From the NCBI GenBank assembly GCA_002436025.1, contig DIXM01000007.1, forward strand, positions 2,710-16,863: a stretch of DNA of 14,154 nucleotides. Reading direction: 5' to 3'. The stretch comes from a candidate division Hyd24-12 bacterium UBA6080. Its GTDB lineage: Bacteria > Fermentibacterota > Fermentibacteria > Fermentibacterales > JCC-6. The notes under the pieces are model-generated. The model was not told the DNA's origin. It made no database searches and saw only the letters and a program-made list of their open reading frames with translations. Below, piece after piece: positions 7,444 to 14,154 of the stretch. Every line of letters starts with the position of its first letter. Position 1 is the first letter of the stretch. The position numbers and the translations under genes were made by a program.

Positions 7444-8132
7444 TCCACCACCAGGGGGGGGTGACCGCCACCCCAGAGTACGATGATCCCCCCGCCGGGC
7501 TGGGCGGACACCCTGGTCTGAAGGACCGGATAAAAAAGCGTATCTCCCCCGGAGCCGTACAGCACTGAATCCCTGAGCAGAAGAAAACCGTCCCCATACG
7601 GACAGCCTTCGCCCGAGAGGCTCAGCGGAAGAGGTTCCTCGCCTTCCCGAATACGGAATACGCCGCCTCCCGACAGCATGCCCTCTCCCCGCTGAAAAAA
7701 GAGCCTCCCCGATGAGGGAGCATCCCGGGAGACAACAAGTCCGTCGGTGTTGAGGACCTCGCTCCGCTCGGTTTCGATGTACCACACCGACATGCCCGAG
7801 AGTACCAGGTCGCCCGGGGTCCCCGAAACCGCGGTCGTGGAGAGGGGCCGGATGAACCTGTCAAAGACGGTGATGGTTCCCGCTGCGTCGGATACCAGGC
7901 ATCCTCCCGTTCCGTCGAGGCAGAGCCCGGCCGGGCGTTGCAGACCGTCAAGCGGGAATCGGGATGGCTCTCCTGCTGGGGGTACGATGCAAAGCTCGGG
8001 TCTTCCCTCGGTGAGAACCCAGACCGATCCGTCACGGGAAACCTCGAGATCGGCGTAGTTCCCGGCTGGGAACAGGTGCAGGAAGAGGAACGGGAGACTA
8101 GCGAACCACTGCGAAACGACCGGACTCCACAT
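7440..8132 (-). CDS. Small exported protein, probably beta-propeller (NHL-like)
   Basis: I do not recognise a named family. From ATG 8132 (230 aa) the protein begins with a hydrophobic segment (VSQWFASLPFLFLHLFPAG) that looks like a signal peptide. It then shows repeated short strands of propeller type: ADLEVSRDGSVWVLT, LCLDGTGGCLVSD, LVLSGMSVWYIET. These resemble NHL or six-bladed-propeller repeats, with perhaps four to five blades. The ATG has a GGGGTGA sequence just upstream (GTG 8138 is an alternative). The start lies inside the last 35 bp of the protease gene, and the stop overlaps the barrel gene's start as GTGA. Its tight coupling to the barrel gene suggests a periplasmic or surface accessory protein, but that is inference. 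No catalytic motif is visible. A run of eight identical bases lies just before the stop. Confidence 0.6.
   Translation of the reverse strand: MWSPVVSQWFASLPFLFLHLFPAGNYADLEVSRDGSVWVLTEGRPELCIVPPAGEPSRFPLDGLQRPAGLCLDGTGGCLVSDAAGTITVFDRFIRPLSTTAVSGTPGDLVLSGMSVWYIETERSEVLNTDGLVVSRDAPSSGRLFFQRGEGMLSGGGVFRIREGEEPLPLSLSGEGCPYGDGFLLLRDSVLYGSGGDTLFYPVLQTRVSAQPGGGIIVLWGGGHPPLVVE
7454..7461. repeat. 8-base homopolymer (G8 on +, C8 on coding strand) at the propeller/barrel junction
   Basis: The run covers the Pro-Pro codons of the last residues (HPPLVVE) of the propeller-like protein, 11 bases before the GTGA start/stop overlap. The barrel frame is open through this region, so one extra base in the tract, or a -1 slip, would bypass the stop and fuse the two proteins. 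Whether this happens cannot be told from sequence. Confidence 0.4.
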
Positions 8133-9723
8133 TTTCACCCCGAACCAGACGGTAGAAGTAGATCCCGGATGCCAGCTCTCCTGCGCCGGTGTAAACAAGC
8201 ACCGTTTCACCTGACGCCTGGTAGCCGAAATCCCGGGTATCCACCACGGCGCCGGTCTGGTCGAAGACGGCCAGGCTGACCGGGGCTCCCTGGGACATGA
8301 ACTGGAAGTAAAGGTCCCCAAGGCACGGGTTGGGGTATACGGCCAGCCCGCTCCCCACGCTTCCAGCCGAGGCGGTCACCGAAAGACCGGCAAAGGCGTT
8401 GTTTATGAGCAGGAGCGTTCCGGGTTCGTCGAGCGGGACCGCCACGTCACCGGTTCCACTCACATTCACGGGAGTGAGATCGGTTTCGGTGAGAAGGTAG
8501 GCCTCCATGTTGCCGATGCCCGAAGAGCCGATGCGGAGGCTTCCGGAGAGACCGTCCGCGATTTGGTAGTAAAGCCCCTGGTATGCACCGATATCGATCT
8601 CGGGCCCCTGCCAGGGTGTTTCATTGATGACGCCTGTCCAGTCGAGACCGGGACGGTTGCCGGGCAACACCGTGTCGATGGAGGCCATCGTGAAGCCCTC
8701 CCAGCCGTAGCCGCGGTCGGCTTCGTCGATGAAGCACGAGAGCATCCAGTCCCGCATGATGTTGTCAAACACTGGGGTCTGGCCGGTGGCCAGGGCGATT
8801 GACTCCTCGATGTTCAGCACCCCTCGGGCATCGGAACGGATAGAGTTCCAGATGAAGTCGCGGCCGCCGTAGTTCTCAACAAGGTACGAGAAGAAGAGAA
8901 AGCCTGCCCCGTAGCCCGCAACGTACCTGATGTCGTTGAAGTCGTAGCTTGTCCAGTTGATGGGTGTCACTCCGCCGGTCTCGAGGAATGTCTCGACCTG
9001 AAAGGCATTGTAACCGCACACGAATGGACCGGTCTGGGCCTGGTTCTCGAGAACCCAGAGCTCCTGTGAGCTGAAGGGCTTGATCCCCCAATGGATGAGG
9101 TGGACCAGCTCGTGGCTCGCAACGAATGAGGCGTCGGACACCCTGCCCGGGTTGCAGTCGACGTAAAGGAGTTCCACCTCGTTGGAATGGCCGCCGTAGT
9201 AGAGCCTGGCTTCGAACTCGGTGAACTGGTTGTAGGGGGAAAAGTAACCCGCGATGTACCCGGGGTTCGTCACGGGGTCCCAGCCGTCGGGGATGTCGAG
9301 AACAAGTATGTAGGCCCTGGGGTCGTCATCGAGCTCGTCGGGTATGGGGCCGAAATTGTACTCGAGGTTCGAGATGATCCCGGTCGAGCCTTCCAGGGCT
9401 GTGTAAAGGCTGTCAACGCCGCTCTGGTCGAAGTTTTTACTCTCCCACTGGGTGTCCTCAACGAAGATGTACGTTTCTTCCCCGACTGCCCGGCATGTGG
9501 CTGAGGTGAGATAGAAGGTCGTGTACTCGTCAACGAAGCTCTGGGCCCAGAAGTTCACCACATCTCCCACCTGGTGCCCTTCGGTAAGCAGGGCCAGACC
9601 TCCCGTTGGCGCGTACTGCGGATCGTGCTTCCGGGTTATCTCCATGACTCCGGGGTAGAAAAAAGTGCCGCTGACCGGCATGGGTCTGGAACCCAGCACA
9701 AGCAGAAGAGGCAGCAATGTCAT
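8098..9723 (-). CDS. Secreted HExxH metalloprotease (M30/hyicolysin-like) with T9SS-type C-terminal domain
   Basis: Predicted zinc endopeptidase of the gluzincin type, exported to or beyond the outer membrane. The 541-aa chain starts with a short hydrophobic signal (MTLLPLLLVLGS). The zinc motif HELVH is at 204-208, followed by IHW. Eighteen residues later, WVLENQAQ puts Glu226 where gluzincins of the hyicolysin kind have the WxxE third ligand. The C-terminal ~80 residues (from VYPNP near 463, through GIYFYRLV, to FAVVR) match the Ig-like sorting domain of T9SS cargo: the PNP start, the GIYFY strand and the final basic residue. The ATG overlaps the preceding gene's stop by one base (TGATG), with GAGG five bases upstream. 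Its substrate is unknown. The protease class is well supported by motif; the family name M30 rests on memory of its pattern and is less certain. Confidence 0.8.
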   Translation of the reverse strand: MTLLPLLLVLGSRPMPVSGTFFYPGVMEITRKHDPQYAPTGGLALLTEGHQVGDVVNFWAQSFVDEYTTFYLTSATCRAVGEETYIFVEDTQWESKNFDQSGVDSLYTALEGSTGIISNLEYNFGPIPDELDDDPRAYILVLDIPDGWDPVTNPGYIAGYFSPYNQFTEFEARLYYGGHSNEVELLYVDCNPGRVSDASFVASHELVHLIHWGIKPFSSQELWVLENQAQTGPFVCGYNAFQVETFLETGGVTPINWTSYDFNDIRYVAGYGAGFLFFSYLVENYGGRDFIWNSIRSDARGVLNIEESIALATGQTPVFDNIMRDWMLSCFIDEADRGYGWEGFTMASIDTVLPGNRPGLDWTGVINETPWQGPEIDIGAYQGLYYQIADGLSGSLRIGSSGIGNMEAYLLTETDLTPVNVSGTGDVAVPLDEPGTLLLINNAFAGLSVTASAGSVGSGLAVYPNPCLGDLYFQFMSQGAPVSLAVFDQTGAVVDTRDFGYQASGETVLVYTGAGELASGIYFYRLVRGENVESGRFAVVR

Positions 9724-10370
9724 CAGAACCTCGCCCCTATGGTGAACATCACGGATGAGTAGTCGGAGACCTCGGGGAATGAGATGTCGGTGTACACACC
9801 TGGCCGGGCCGGGTCAAGAAGGGCGGCGTCGATGGCGCTCACAACCCTGTTCACAACGGCGAACATCGCGATGTACGTGGTGCGGCGGTACCACTCGCGG
9901 CTCTCACGGAGGGCGTCGCGGTACGCCAGGCGTTCGGCTTCGCTGCTCCAGTTCCAGCCCGCTCCGTCGGGGACCGAGTACTGCTGGAAGTACTGCTGCT
10001 GAGCCACGGGGTCGTCCGGGTAATAGTATCTGGCGAGCTGTCTTATGTAGGTGTTGAAGTCGTCGCTGCTCATGTATCCGCCCACGTCGTCCTGAAGATC
10101 ACGGCTGCTTCCCGACACGTCTATTCCGGCCTTGTTCAGGGCAAGCCCTCGGAAGTTGTCCTGTTCCCAGGTCGCCTCGATGTAGGAGAGCCCTGCACCC
10201 ATCCAGGTGGCCGCTTCCACTCCCATGAACACAAGGCCCCTTGTCTTGTAACCCAGGTGGTTCTGCCCCCACCCCGGTAAAAGGAGTGAACGGGCCATGG
10301 CCGACCTGTCAGCGGAAGCCCCGGAAACAAGAAGAAGCAAAACTGCAAGACAGAGCAACCCGGTTCTCAA
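9723..10370 (-). CDS. DUF5683-like membrane/exported protein
   Basis: A 215-aa protein of unknown function. It has a signal peptide (LLCLAVLLLLVSGASA) and then ARSLLLPGWGQNHLGYKTRGLVFMG, the PGWGQ signature followed by a short loop and hydrophobic helix that I associate with the DUF5683 family of FCB bacteria. A hydrophobic stretch (TYIAMFAVVNRVVSAIDA) lies near 165-183, and the C-terminus (VMFTIGARF) looks like a beta strand ending in Phe, which hints at envelope location. The middle (about 75-150) is polar, with a run of Tyr and Gln (RYYYPDDPVAQQQYFQQY). The start is TTG, chosen because a good SD (TGAGGT) sits four bases upstream and the signal peptide begins there. The gene follows the M6-type gene by 7 bp and overlaps the protease gene by 1 bp. 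It is likely an accessory envelope protein; its role is not known. Confidence 0.7.
   Translation of the reverse strand: MRTGLLCLAVLLLLVSGASADRSAMARSLLLPGWGQNHLGYKTRGLVFMGVEAATWMGAGLSYIEATWEQDNFRGLALNKAGIDVSGSSRDLQDDVGGYMSSDDFNTYIRQLARYYYPDDPVAQQQYFQQYSVPDGAGWNWSSEAERLAYRDALRESREWYRRTTYIAMFAVVNRVVSAIDAALLDPARPGVYTDISFPEVSDYSSVMFTIGARF
9729..9733 (-). promoter_or_regulatory. Ribosome binding site of the metalloprotease gene
   Basis: CGAGG on the coding strand lies five bases before the ATG at 9723, inside the last codons of the DUF5683-like gene. It supports the chosen start and translational coupling through the TGATG junction. Confidence 0.6.
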
Positions 10371-10374
10371 GGTG

Positions 10375-10380
10375 ACCTCA
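10375..10380 (-). promoter_or_regulatory. Ribosome binding site fixing the TTG start of the DUF5683-like gene
   Basis: TGAGGT on the coding strand is four bases before TTG 10370. Its first three bases are also the stop codon of the M6-type gene, so termination of one gene occurs on the binding site of the next. No ATG or GTG in the neighbourhood would keep the whole signal peptide. Confidence 0.65.
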
Positions 10381-13110
10381 ATTCACCACGGCGGCATGGA
10401 AAACGGCTTCGGAGGTTCCGCCGTCCGTGACCACCTGAAGGCAGATGTAGTAAAGACCCGGTGAGAGCTGCGATGTCTCCCACTCAACTTCCCATGGAGA
10501 GCCGCCAGGGGCGTTGCCCTGGAAAAGGCCCACCAGCTCGCCTGCGACGTTGAAGATGCGTGCGGTGTAGGTGCAGTCCGACCCCGGCGTGAACCTTATG
10601 TAGCCCGTTCCATCCGTAACGGGGTTGGGCCACACGAAAAAACCATGGGATGCGAGAAGCTCGGGGGTCGTTCTTTCAGGAAGGTCTTCGGGCCACCAGC
10701 ATCCTTCGCCCCCACGGTCAAGCCCCGTGTGCCACCCCTGCGGTGCCGAAGACACCGGCCAGGCCCCAATCCATCCGCCACCGGAGATGCCCATGAGCCT
10801 GTGCGTTCCGTCACCTGAGAATCTCCACAGCAACGGTCTTCCAACAGGGCCGTCACCGAGCGACCAGAGTGTTCCGGAGACCTCTTCTCCGGCGCCGTTC
10901 CAGAGGCCGGTCCTTCCGTCACGCATGGAGAAACCCGCAAAGCCGCTGCCCCCGATGCCACGATTGAAACGGTCGACCGCCTGCGAAAGGCTGTCTGTGA
11001 AGACGGTGACGGGCCAGTCCGCGGGAATGGTCCCGCTGGCTGTCACTGCATGGGCGCCGGTGGAGGTCTCTGTCACCAGCTCGATGTAACCGTTGCCGTC
11101 AAGATCGGCGGGAAACAACCCACCCAGTGCCTCGCCGCCCAAGGCGGCGGGGAAACCCGGCTCGAGGTCGCCGGCCGTATCGTAACAGAAGACGTAACCC
11201 CTGCAAGTCAGGGCGATCTCCTGCGTACCGTCACGGTCGAAGTCCGAAGAGACGGGGATTGAGATGTCTCCGCCGCCGGGGTGAACGCCGCTGAACAGGG
11301 GCCTTCCGATAAGGTCGAACGCGTAGAGGCTGCCGTCGGCAACCGTGACCGCGATGCCCGGTGAAGCCGGGTCGGGGATCACACAAACACCCCGCACCTG
11401 ATAACTGAACCTTCTGGGCCATCCTTGAAGGGGAACGCCCGAGGGAGAGAGGACATGAACGCTGTCGGCCGCCACGATCACTGCCGCCTGGAGCCGGTCG
11501 GAAAAAAGGACCTGGACCGGTTCGGAGCCGACGCGGACCGGCCACCCCGGAGCCTCTTCGCCCCACTGCGGAGTAAGCATGTGGGCATATCCGTTGCGGT
11601 CGCCGGTGAACAGGTACTCGGTTTCGTCTATAAGGGCGGTAACGGGTGGCGTGGCGAGTATTGCTCCGAAACCGAAGAGTTGATCGCCTGAGGGTGAAAG
11701 GGCCTCGATCCTGCCGCTTCCCCTGAGCACTGCAATAACCTCGCCGTACCCCGGCGCGTTCCAGACACAGAGGCCTGAAGCCGGGTTCGACACCCTTCGG
11801 GGCCACCCTTCGATGTCCTGCCGGGTGACCGTGAATGCCATGCTGTTCCCGGAATTGGATGTGACGTCGACGGTCACACCGGTGCGACCTCCCCATGAGG
11901 CGGATGTTGAGGGGGTTGTTTCAGGGCCGAGGAGCCAGGCATAACCGTCGCGCATCCAGGGATCCCACCTGCTGCCCTCGCTGGTGTAGAAAAAATCGTA
12001 ATAGATGGTGTTGAAATCGGGGATGCCGTCGGCCTCGACAAGGGAGACACCCTGATGATCGGGATCGACGTTTATGGTGTTGCCCGCCAGATGGCTGCCA
12101 AGCCTGGTCTCGTCGATGTGCCAGATCAGGATTCCCGATCCGGGAAGGCCGAAGTCGCGCTCGCTGGTCCCGCATTGGCCGTTGCCGTCAGGGTCACGCT
12201 GACGGTTCTCGATGAGAAGGTACTCGGAGTCCGACAGGGGCACCCGGTAGACGGTGTCACCCGGTGTAACGGTGAAAGAGCCGTCGTACACCTCGATCAC
12301 TTCCGCCCAGCCCAGGTGTTCCCGGGTGAACGCGCCGGGTGCCGAGGGCCAGAAACCGTACATCAGCCACTGGCCGTACCCCATCAGATCCCAGCCACCG
12401 ATTGCCACGCTTCCCGTAGAGGTATTGTAGAGGTCAGGGGCTCCGAGCCACCTGAGCAGCTTGGCGGCCATAACACCGAGAACACCGAGACCCAGTCCGT
12501 CCTGCGTCTGGTGTTCGGGAACGATCACACCCTCCCTGACAAGGACGCCGTCGTCGGTGGGGATGCCGCCGGCCATCCAGGGGTCCTCAAGGCCGATGTA
12601 GTACTGAAAACTGTCATAGTTCACATAGTAGGAGCTGATATCAAGAGAGCTGTTGCCCAGAACGTCGCCTTCGCGACCGGCTCCGGCATGAACCACCATC
12701 ACCGCGTCGTACTGGGAGAAATCGACCTCGCTGTCAGCGGCCTGAACGGCGTGCACCAGAAGCCAGATGACCGCGCTGGGCCATCTGTCGTTGTCGCCGT
12801 ACCACTCCATCTGGTGGGGCATGAGGTAACCGCCGCCGCCCGCAGCGGGATACACCGAAAAATCAAAGTTCTGCCTGCCGCGGCTCACATCGGTGAAGTA
12901 GGCATCCACCTGGCCGGCAACGTCGACGCTGTAGTCCCTGCCGTGCTCGGGCAGGAACTGCCCGTTGCCCGTGGTGGAATCGGTGTAGTCCTCGATGAAC
13001 TCCACTCGAAGCATGCAAACCCGGGCTGTGGCAAGGCTTCCTGACAGCCCGGGAGCACGGGCAGACAGGGTAAGGGCCAGGCAAAGAAGCAAAAGAACAG
13101 CGAACCGCAC
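10378..13110 (-). CDS. M6-family (immune inhibitor A-like) secreted protein lacking the HExxH zinc site, with propeller and T9SS-type C-terminal domain
   Basis: A 910-aa exported protein with a signal peptide (FAVLLLLCLALTLSARA). Residues 27-420 follow the M6 peptidase layout: CMLRVEF, YFTDVSRGRQNF, VDFSQYDAVMVVHAGAGREGD, LGAPDLYN (222-229), WDLMG (240-244) and GILIWHIDETRLG. Where M6 enzymes have HExxH before LGxPDLY, this one reads A216-K-L-L-R220, so it is probably not a zinc protease. Residues ~430-750 form a propeller of repeated GWP-type blades, with calcium-type loops DFDRDGTQEI (~620) and DLDGNGYIEL (~667). From FFVWPNP near 826 to the end is an Ig-like sorting domain of T9SS type (PNP, PGLYYI, AAVVN end). 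The start GTG 13110 is 3 bp after the PorV-like gene's stop. It is likely displayed or secreted as a binding or structural protein; the ligand is unknown. Confidence 0.85.
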   Translation of the reverse strand: MRFAVLLLLCLALTLSARAPGLSGSLATARVCMLRVEFIEDYTDSTTGNGQFLPEHGRDYSVDVAGQVDAYFTDVSRGRQNFDFSVYPAAGGGGYLMPHQMEWYGDNDRWPSAVIWLLVHAVQAADSEVDFSQYDAVMVVHAGAGREGDVLGNSSLDISSYYVNYDSFQYYIGLEDPWMAGGIPTDDGVLVREGVIVPEHQTQDGLGLGVLGVMAAKLLRWLGAPDLYNTSTGSVAIGGWDLMGYGQWLMYGFWPSAPGAFTREHLGWAEVIEVYDGSFTVTPGDTVYRVPLSDSEYLLIENRQRDPDGNGQCGTSERDFGLPGSGILIWHIDETRLGSHLAGNTINVDPDHQGVSLVEADGIPDFNTIYYDFFYTSEGSRWDPWMRDGYAWLLGPETTPSTSASWGGRTGVTVDVTSNSGNSMAFTVTRQDIEGWPRRVSNPASGLCVWNAPGYGEVIAVLRGSGRIEALSPSGDQLFGFGAILATPPVTALIDETEYLFTGDRNGYAHMLTPQWGEEAPGWPVRVGSEPVQVLFSDRLQAAVIVAADSVHVLSPSGVPLQGWPRRFSYQVRGVCVIPDPASPGIAVTVADGSLYAFDLIGRPLFSGVHPGGGDISIPVSSDFDRDGTQEIALTCRGYVFCYDTAGDLEPGFPAALGGEALGGLFPADLDGNGYIELVTETSTGAHAVTASGTIPADWPVTVFTDSLSQAVDRFNRGIGGSGFAGFSMRDGRTGLWNGAGEEVSGTLWSLGDGPVGRPLLWRFSGDGTHRLMGISGGGWIGAWPVSSAPQGWHTGLDRGGEGCWWPEDLPERTTPELLASHGFFVWPNPVTDGTGYIRFTPGSDCTYTARIFNVAGELVGLFQGNAPGGSPWEVEWETSQLSPGLYYICLQVVTDGGTSEAVFHAAVVN

Positions 13111-13113
13111 CTG

Positions 13114-14103
13114 TCAGAACCCTACCGTGAGGGAGAACTTCTGGTTGTATTTTCCGCTGCCCTGAAGTTCCTCGACCACCGGGATGAATGCCATGTCGAA
13201 CTGGAACCCCTCCCACTTGATGCCCGCGCCCCAGGTCAGCCCCTGCCGGGTGCTTGCGCCCTCGGTGTCGTGGGAATAGCCTGCCCTCAGGGCAAGCAGG
13301 TCGTAGTACCAGAGCTCGGCGCCCATACCGAAGGTGTTCTCGCCTATCTCTTCGCCGATCTCCTCGGTGACGTCCACCAGCAGCTTCGAGTACTCACCCG
13401 CGGCCAGAAGGCTGAAGAGATCGTTTTCGATGGGACGCACCGCCAGTCCCAGCCTGATCTCACGGGGCAGGGGATTGTTCTCGCTGTTGCCGCCGTAGCT
13501 CATGTTGGGGCCAAGGTTTGCGAGGCACGCACCAAGTGACACCTGGCCGATACCGAATTCCGGCACATGGTAGAGAACGCCGAAATCAGCGGCAAAACTG
13601 GAACCCTTGCCGTTGTCTTCGTAGTAGAGGTGGTCGTATATGAACTTCAGGCTCATTCCCACCCCGAGACCTTCGGCCACTTCGGTGCCGAAGCTGCCCG
13701 TCCCGCTTATGCCGTACGAGTAGAAGGTGCCAACGGGTTCAGTGTAGCCCTCGGGGATCTCCTGCTGCTCCCCCATGGACATGAAAGTGATGTTCCCGCC
13801 GATGCCGCCCCATCCCTCGAGATGCTGGGCGTACCCCAGGAACTCGAAGTAAAGGTCATCCGCGAGCTGTGGAAGCCACTTGGAGTGCTGAAGGGTCAGT
13901 TCGGACCGGTCAGGCGAGACAAAGGCCAGTCCGGCGGGGTTCCAGTAGCTTGCCGTGGCGTCGTCGCTTATGGCCGTGAAAACCTCGCCCATTCCGTTGG
14001 GTCTGGCCCCTGGAGTGATGTCCTTCCAGATCACCGCCGCCGTGGCTGCCCAACCGGTTCCGGCGAACACCGCCAATGTGGCGGCGAAAAGAAGCTTATG
14101 CAT
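13114..14103 (-). CDS. porV: PorV/PorQ-family outer-membrane protein
   Basis: An outer-membrane 14-strand barrel of the FadL-related PorV/PorQ family. In Bacteroidetes PorV binds T9SS cargo emerging from the SprA barrel and shuttles it to the attachment complex. The 329-aa protein has a signal peptide (HKLLFAATLAVFAGTGWA) and then the hallmark N-terminal segment: GARPNGMGEVFTAISDDATA followed by YWNPAGLAFV, with LQHSKWLPQL after it. The rest is amphipathic strands (GFQFDMAFIPV) ending in LTVGF, with a terminal Phe. The ATG is fixed by a strong SD (GGGAGG, five bases away). The M6-type cargo gene follows after 3 bp, which fits a PorV-cargo pairing. The gene name is given by family; PorV and PorQ are hard to separate from sequence alone. 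Confidence 0.85.
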   Translation of the reverse strand: MHKLLFAATLAVFAGTGWAATAAVIWKDITPGARPNGMGEVFTAISDDATASYWNPAGLAFVSPDRSELTLQHSKWLPQLADDLYFEFLGYAQHLEGWGGIGGNITFMSMGEQQEIPEGYTEPVGTFYSYGISGTGSFGTEVAEGLGVGMSLKFIYDHLYYEDNGKGSSFAADFGVLYHVPEFGIGQVSLGACLANLGPNMSYGGNSENNPLPREIRLGLAVRPIENDLFSLLAAGEYSKLLVDVTEEIGEEIGENTFGMGAELWYYDLLALRAGYSHDTEGASTRQGLTWGAGIKWEGFQFDMAFIPVVEELQGSGKYNQKFSLTVGF

Positions 14104-14108
14104 TTCGT

Positions 14109-14114
14109 CCTCCC
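14109..14114 (-). promoter_or_regulatory. Strong ribosome binding site of the PorV-like gene
   Basis: GGGAGG on the coding strand, with a five-base spacer (ACGAA) to ATG 14103. It is the best SD match in the window and sets this start. No promoter could be recognised in the 40 bp visible upstream, most of which is probably the tail of another gene. Confidence 0.75.
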
Positions 14115-14121
14115 GTTTCGA

Positions 14122-14154
14122 TCAATTTGCCACGACCGCCATCACTCCCGTGAC
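14122..14154 (-). CDS. 3' tail of an upstream gene, possibly another exported protein
   Basis: Reading the minus strand from the right edge gives ten in-frame codons (VTGVMAVVAN) and then TGA at 14124, 18 bp before the PorV-like start. The hydrophobic ending in AVVAN resembles the last strand of the two sorting domains downstream (AAVVN and FAVVR). It may therefore be the end of a third cargo-type protein in the same operon. Ten codons are far too few to be sure that this is coding at all. Confidence 0.3.
   Translation of the reverse strand, partial: VTGVMAVVAN

Noticed and set aside
7444..7785. N-terminal extension of the barrel frame upstream of GTG 7443
   Set aside because: The extension is Arg/Pro-rich, overlaps the propeller gene in another frame, and would bury a signal peptide that starts exactly at the GTGA overlap.
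8133..8321. N-terminal extension of the propeller-like frame upstream of ATG 8132
   Set aside because: It overlaps the conserved sorting domain of the protease gene in another frame, and a signal peptide begins at ATG 8132.
12055..13044. A 329-codon open frame on the + strand inside the M6-type gene
   Set aside because: It lies wholly antisense to a gene with clear family motifs and a signal peptide, and its translation shows no recognisable domain. Long antisense frames are expected in GC-rich coding DNA.
1..14154. Search for CRISPR arrays, IS ends, tRNA genes and integration sites
   Set aside because: The window is nearly all coding, with no spaced direct repeats, transposase-like frames, terminal inverted repeats or tRNA-like cloverleaf seen on reading.

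Overview
The window is a GC-rich, almost gap-free piece of a Gram-negative bacterial genome. It looks like a member of the FCB superphylum, probably one of its uncultured lineages (Fermentibacterota, WOR-3 or Eisenbacteria-like) rather than a classic Bacteroidete. The grounds are a PorV-type outer-membrane protein, two secreted proteins that end in Ig-like C-terminal domains of the type IX secretion system (T9SS) kind, a SprA-like motif in a large barrel protein, an M6-family secreted protein and a DUF5683-like protein. The lineage is inferred from gene content only.

Layout. Positions 1-3032 (+ strand) carry one large gene, open at the left edge, for a degenerate class III cyclase domain, a STAND/AAA-type ATPase domain and a long TPR array. 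Everything from 3005 to 14154 is on the minus strand. It reads as one tight operon, in transcription order (right to left): the tail of an unidentified gene (14122-14154), a PorV-like protein, an M6-type protein with beta-propeller and sorting domain, a DUF5683-like membrane protein, a gluzincin metalloprotease with sorting domain, a small propeller-like exported protein, a ~1034-residue outer-membrane barrel with a SprA-like motif, and an Omp85/BamA-like barrel. Junctions are gaps of 3 and 7 bp, or overlaps of 1, about 35, 4 and a few tens of bp. The last gene converges on the + strand gene and overlaps it tail to tail by 28 bp.

How the genes may work together (inference). PorV carries T9SS cargo at the outer membrane in Bacteroidetes, SprA is the translocation barrel, and cargo is recognised by C-terminal Ig-like domains. 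Here a PorV homologue, two apparent cargo proteins, a SprA-like barrel and an Omp85 barrel sit in one transcription unit, so the locus may be a compact T9SS-related export and surface-display module. The most striking single observation is that the M6 protein keeps the family framework but has lost all three residues of the HExxH zinc site, whereas the second protease keeps an intact HELVH.

No RNA genes, mobile elements, CRISPR arrays or clear terminators were found. No intergenic stretch approaches 300 bp.
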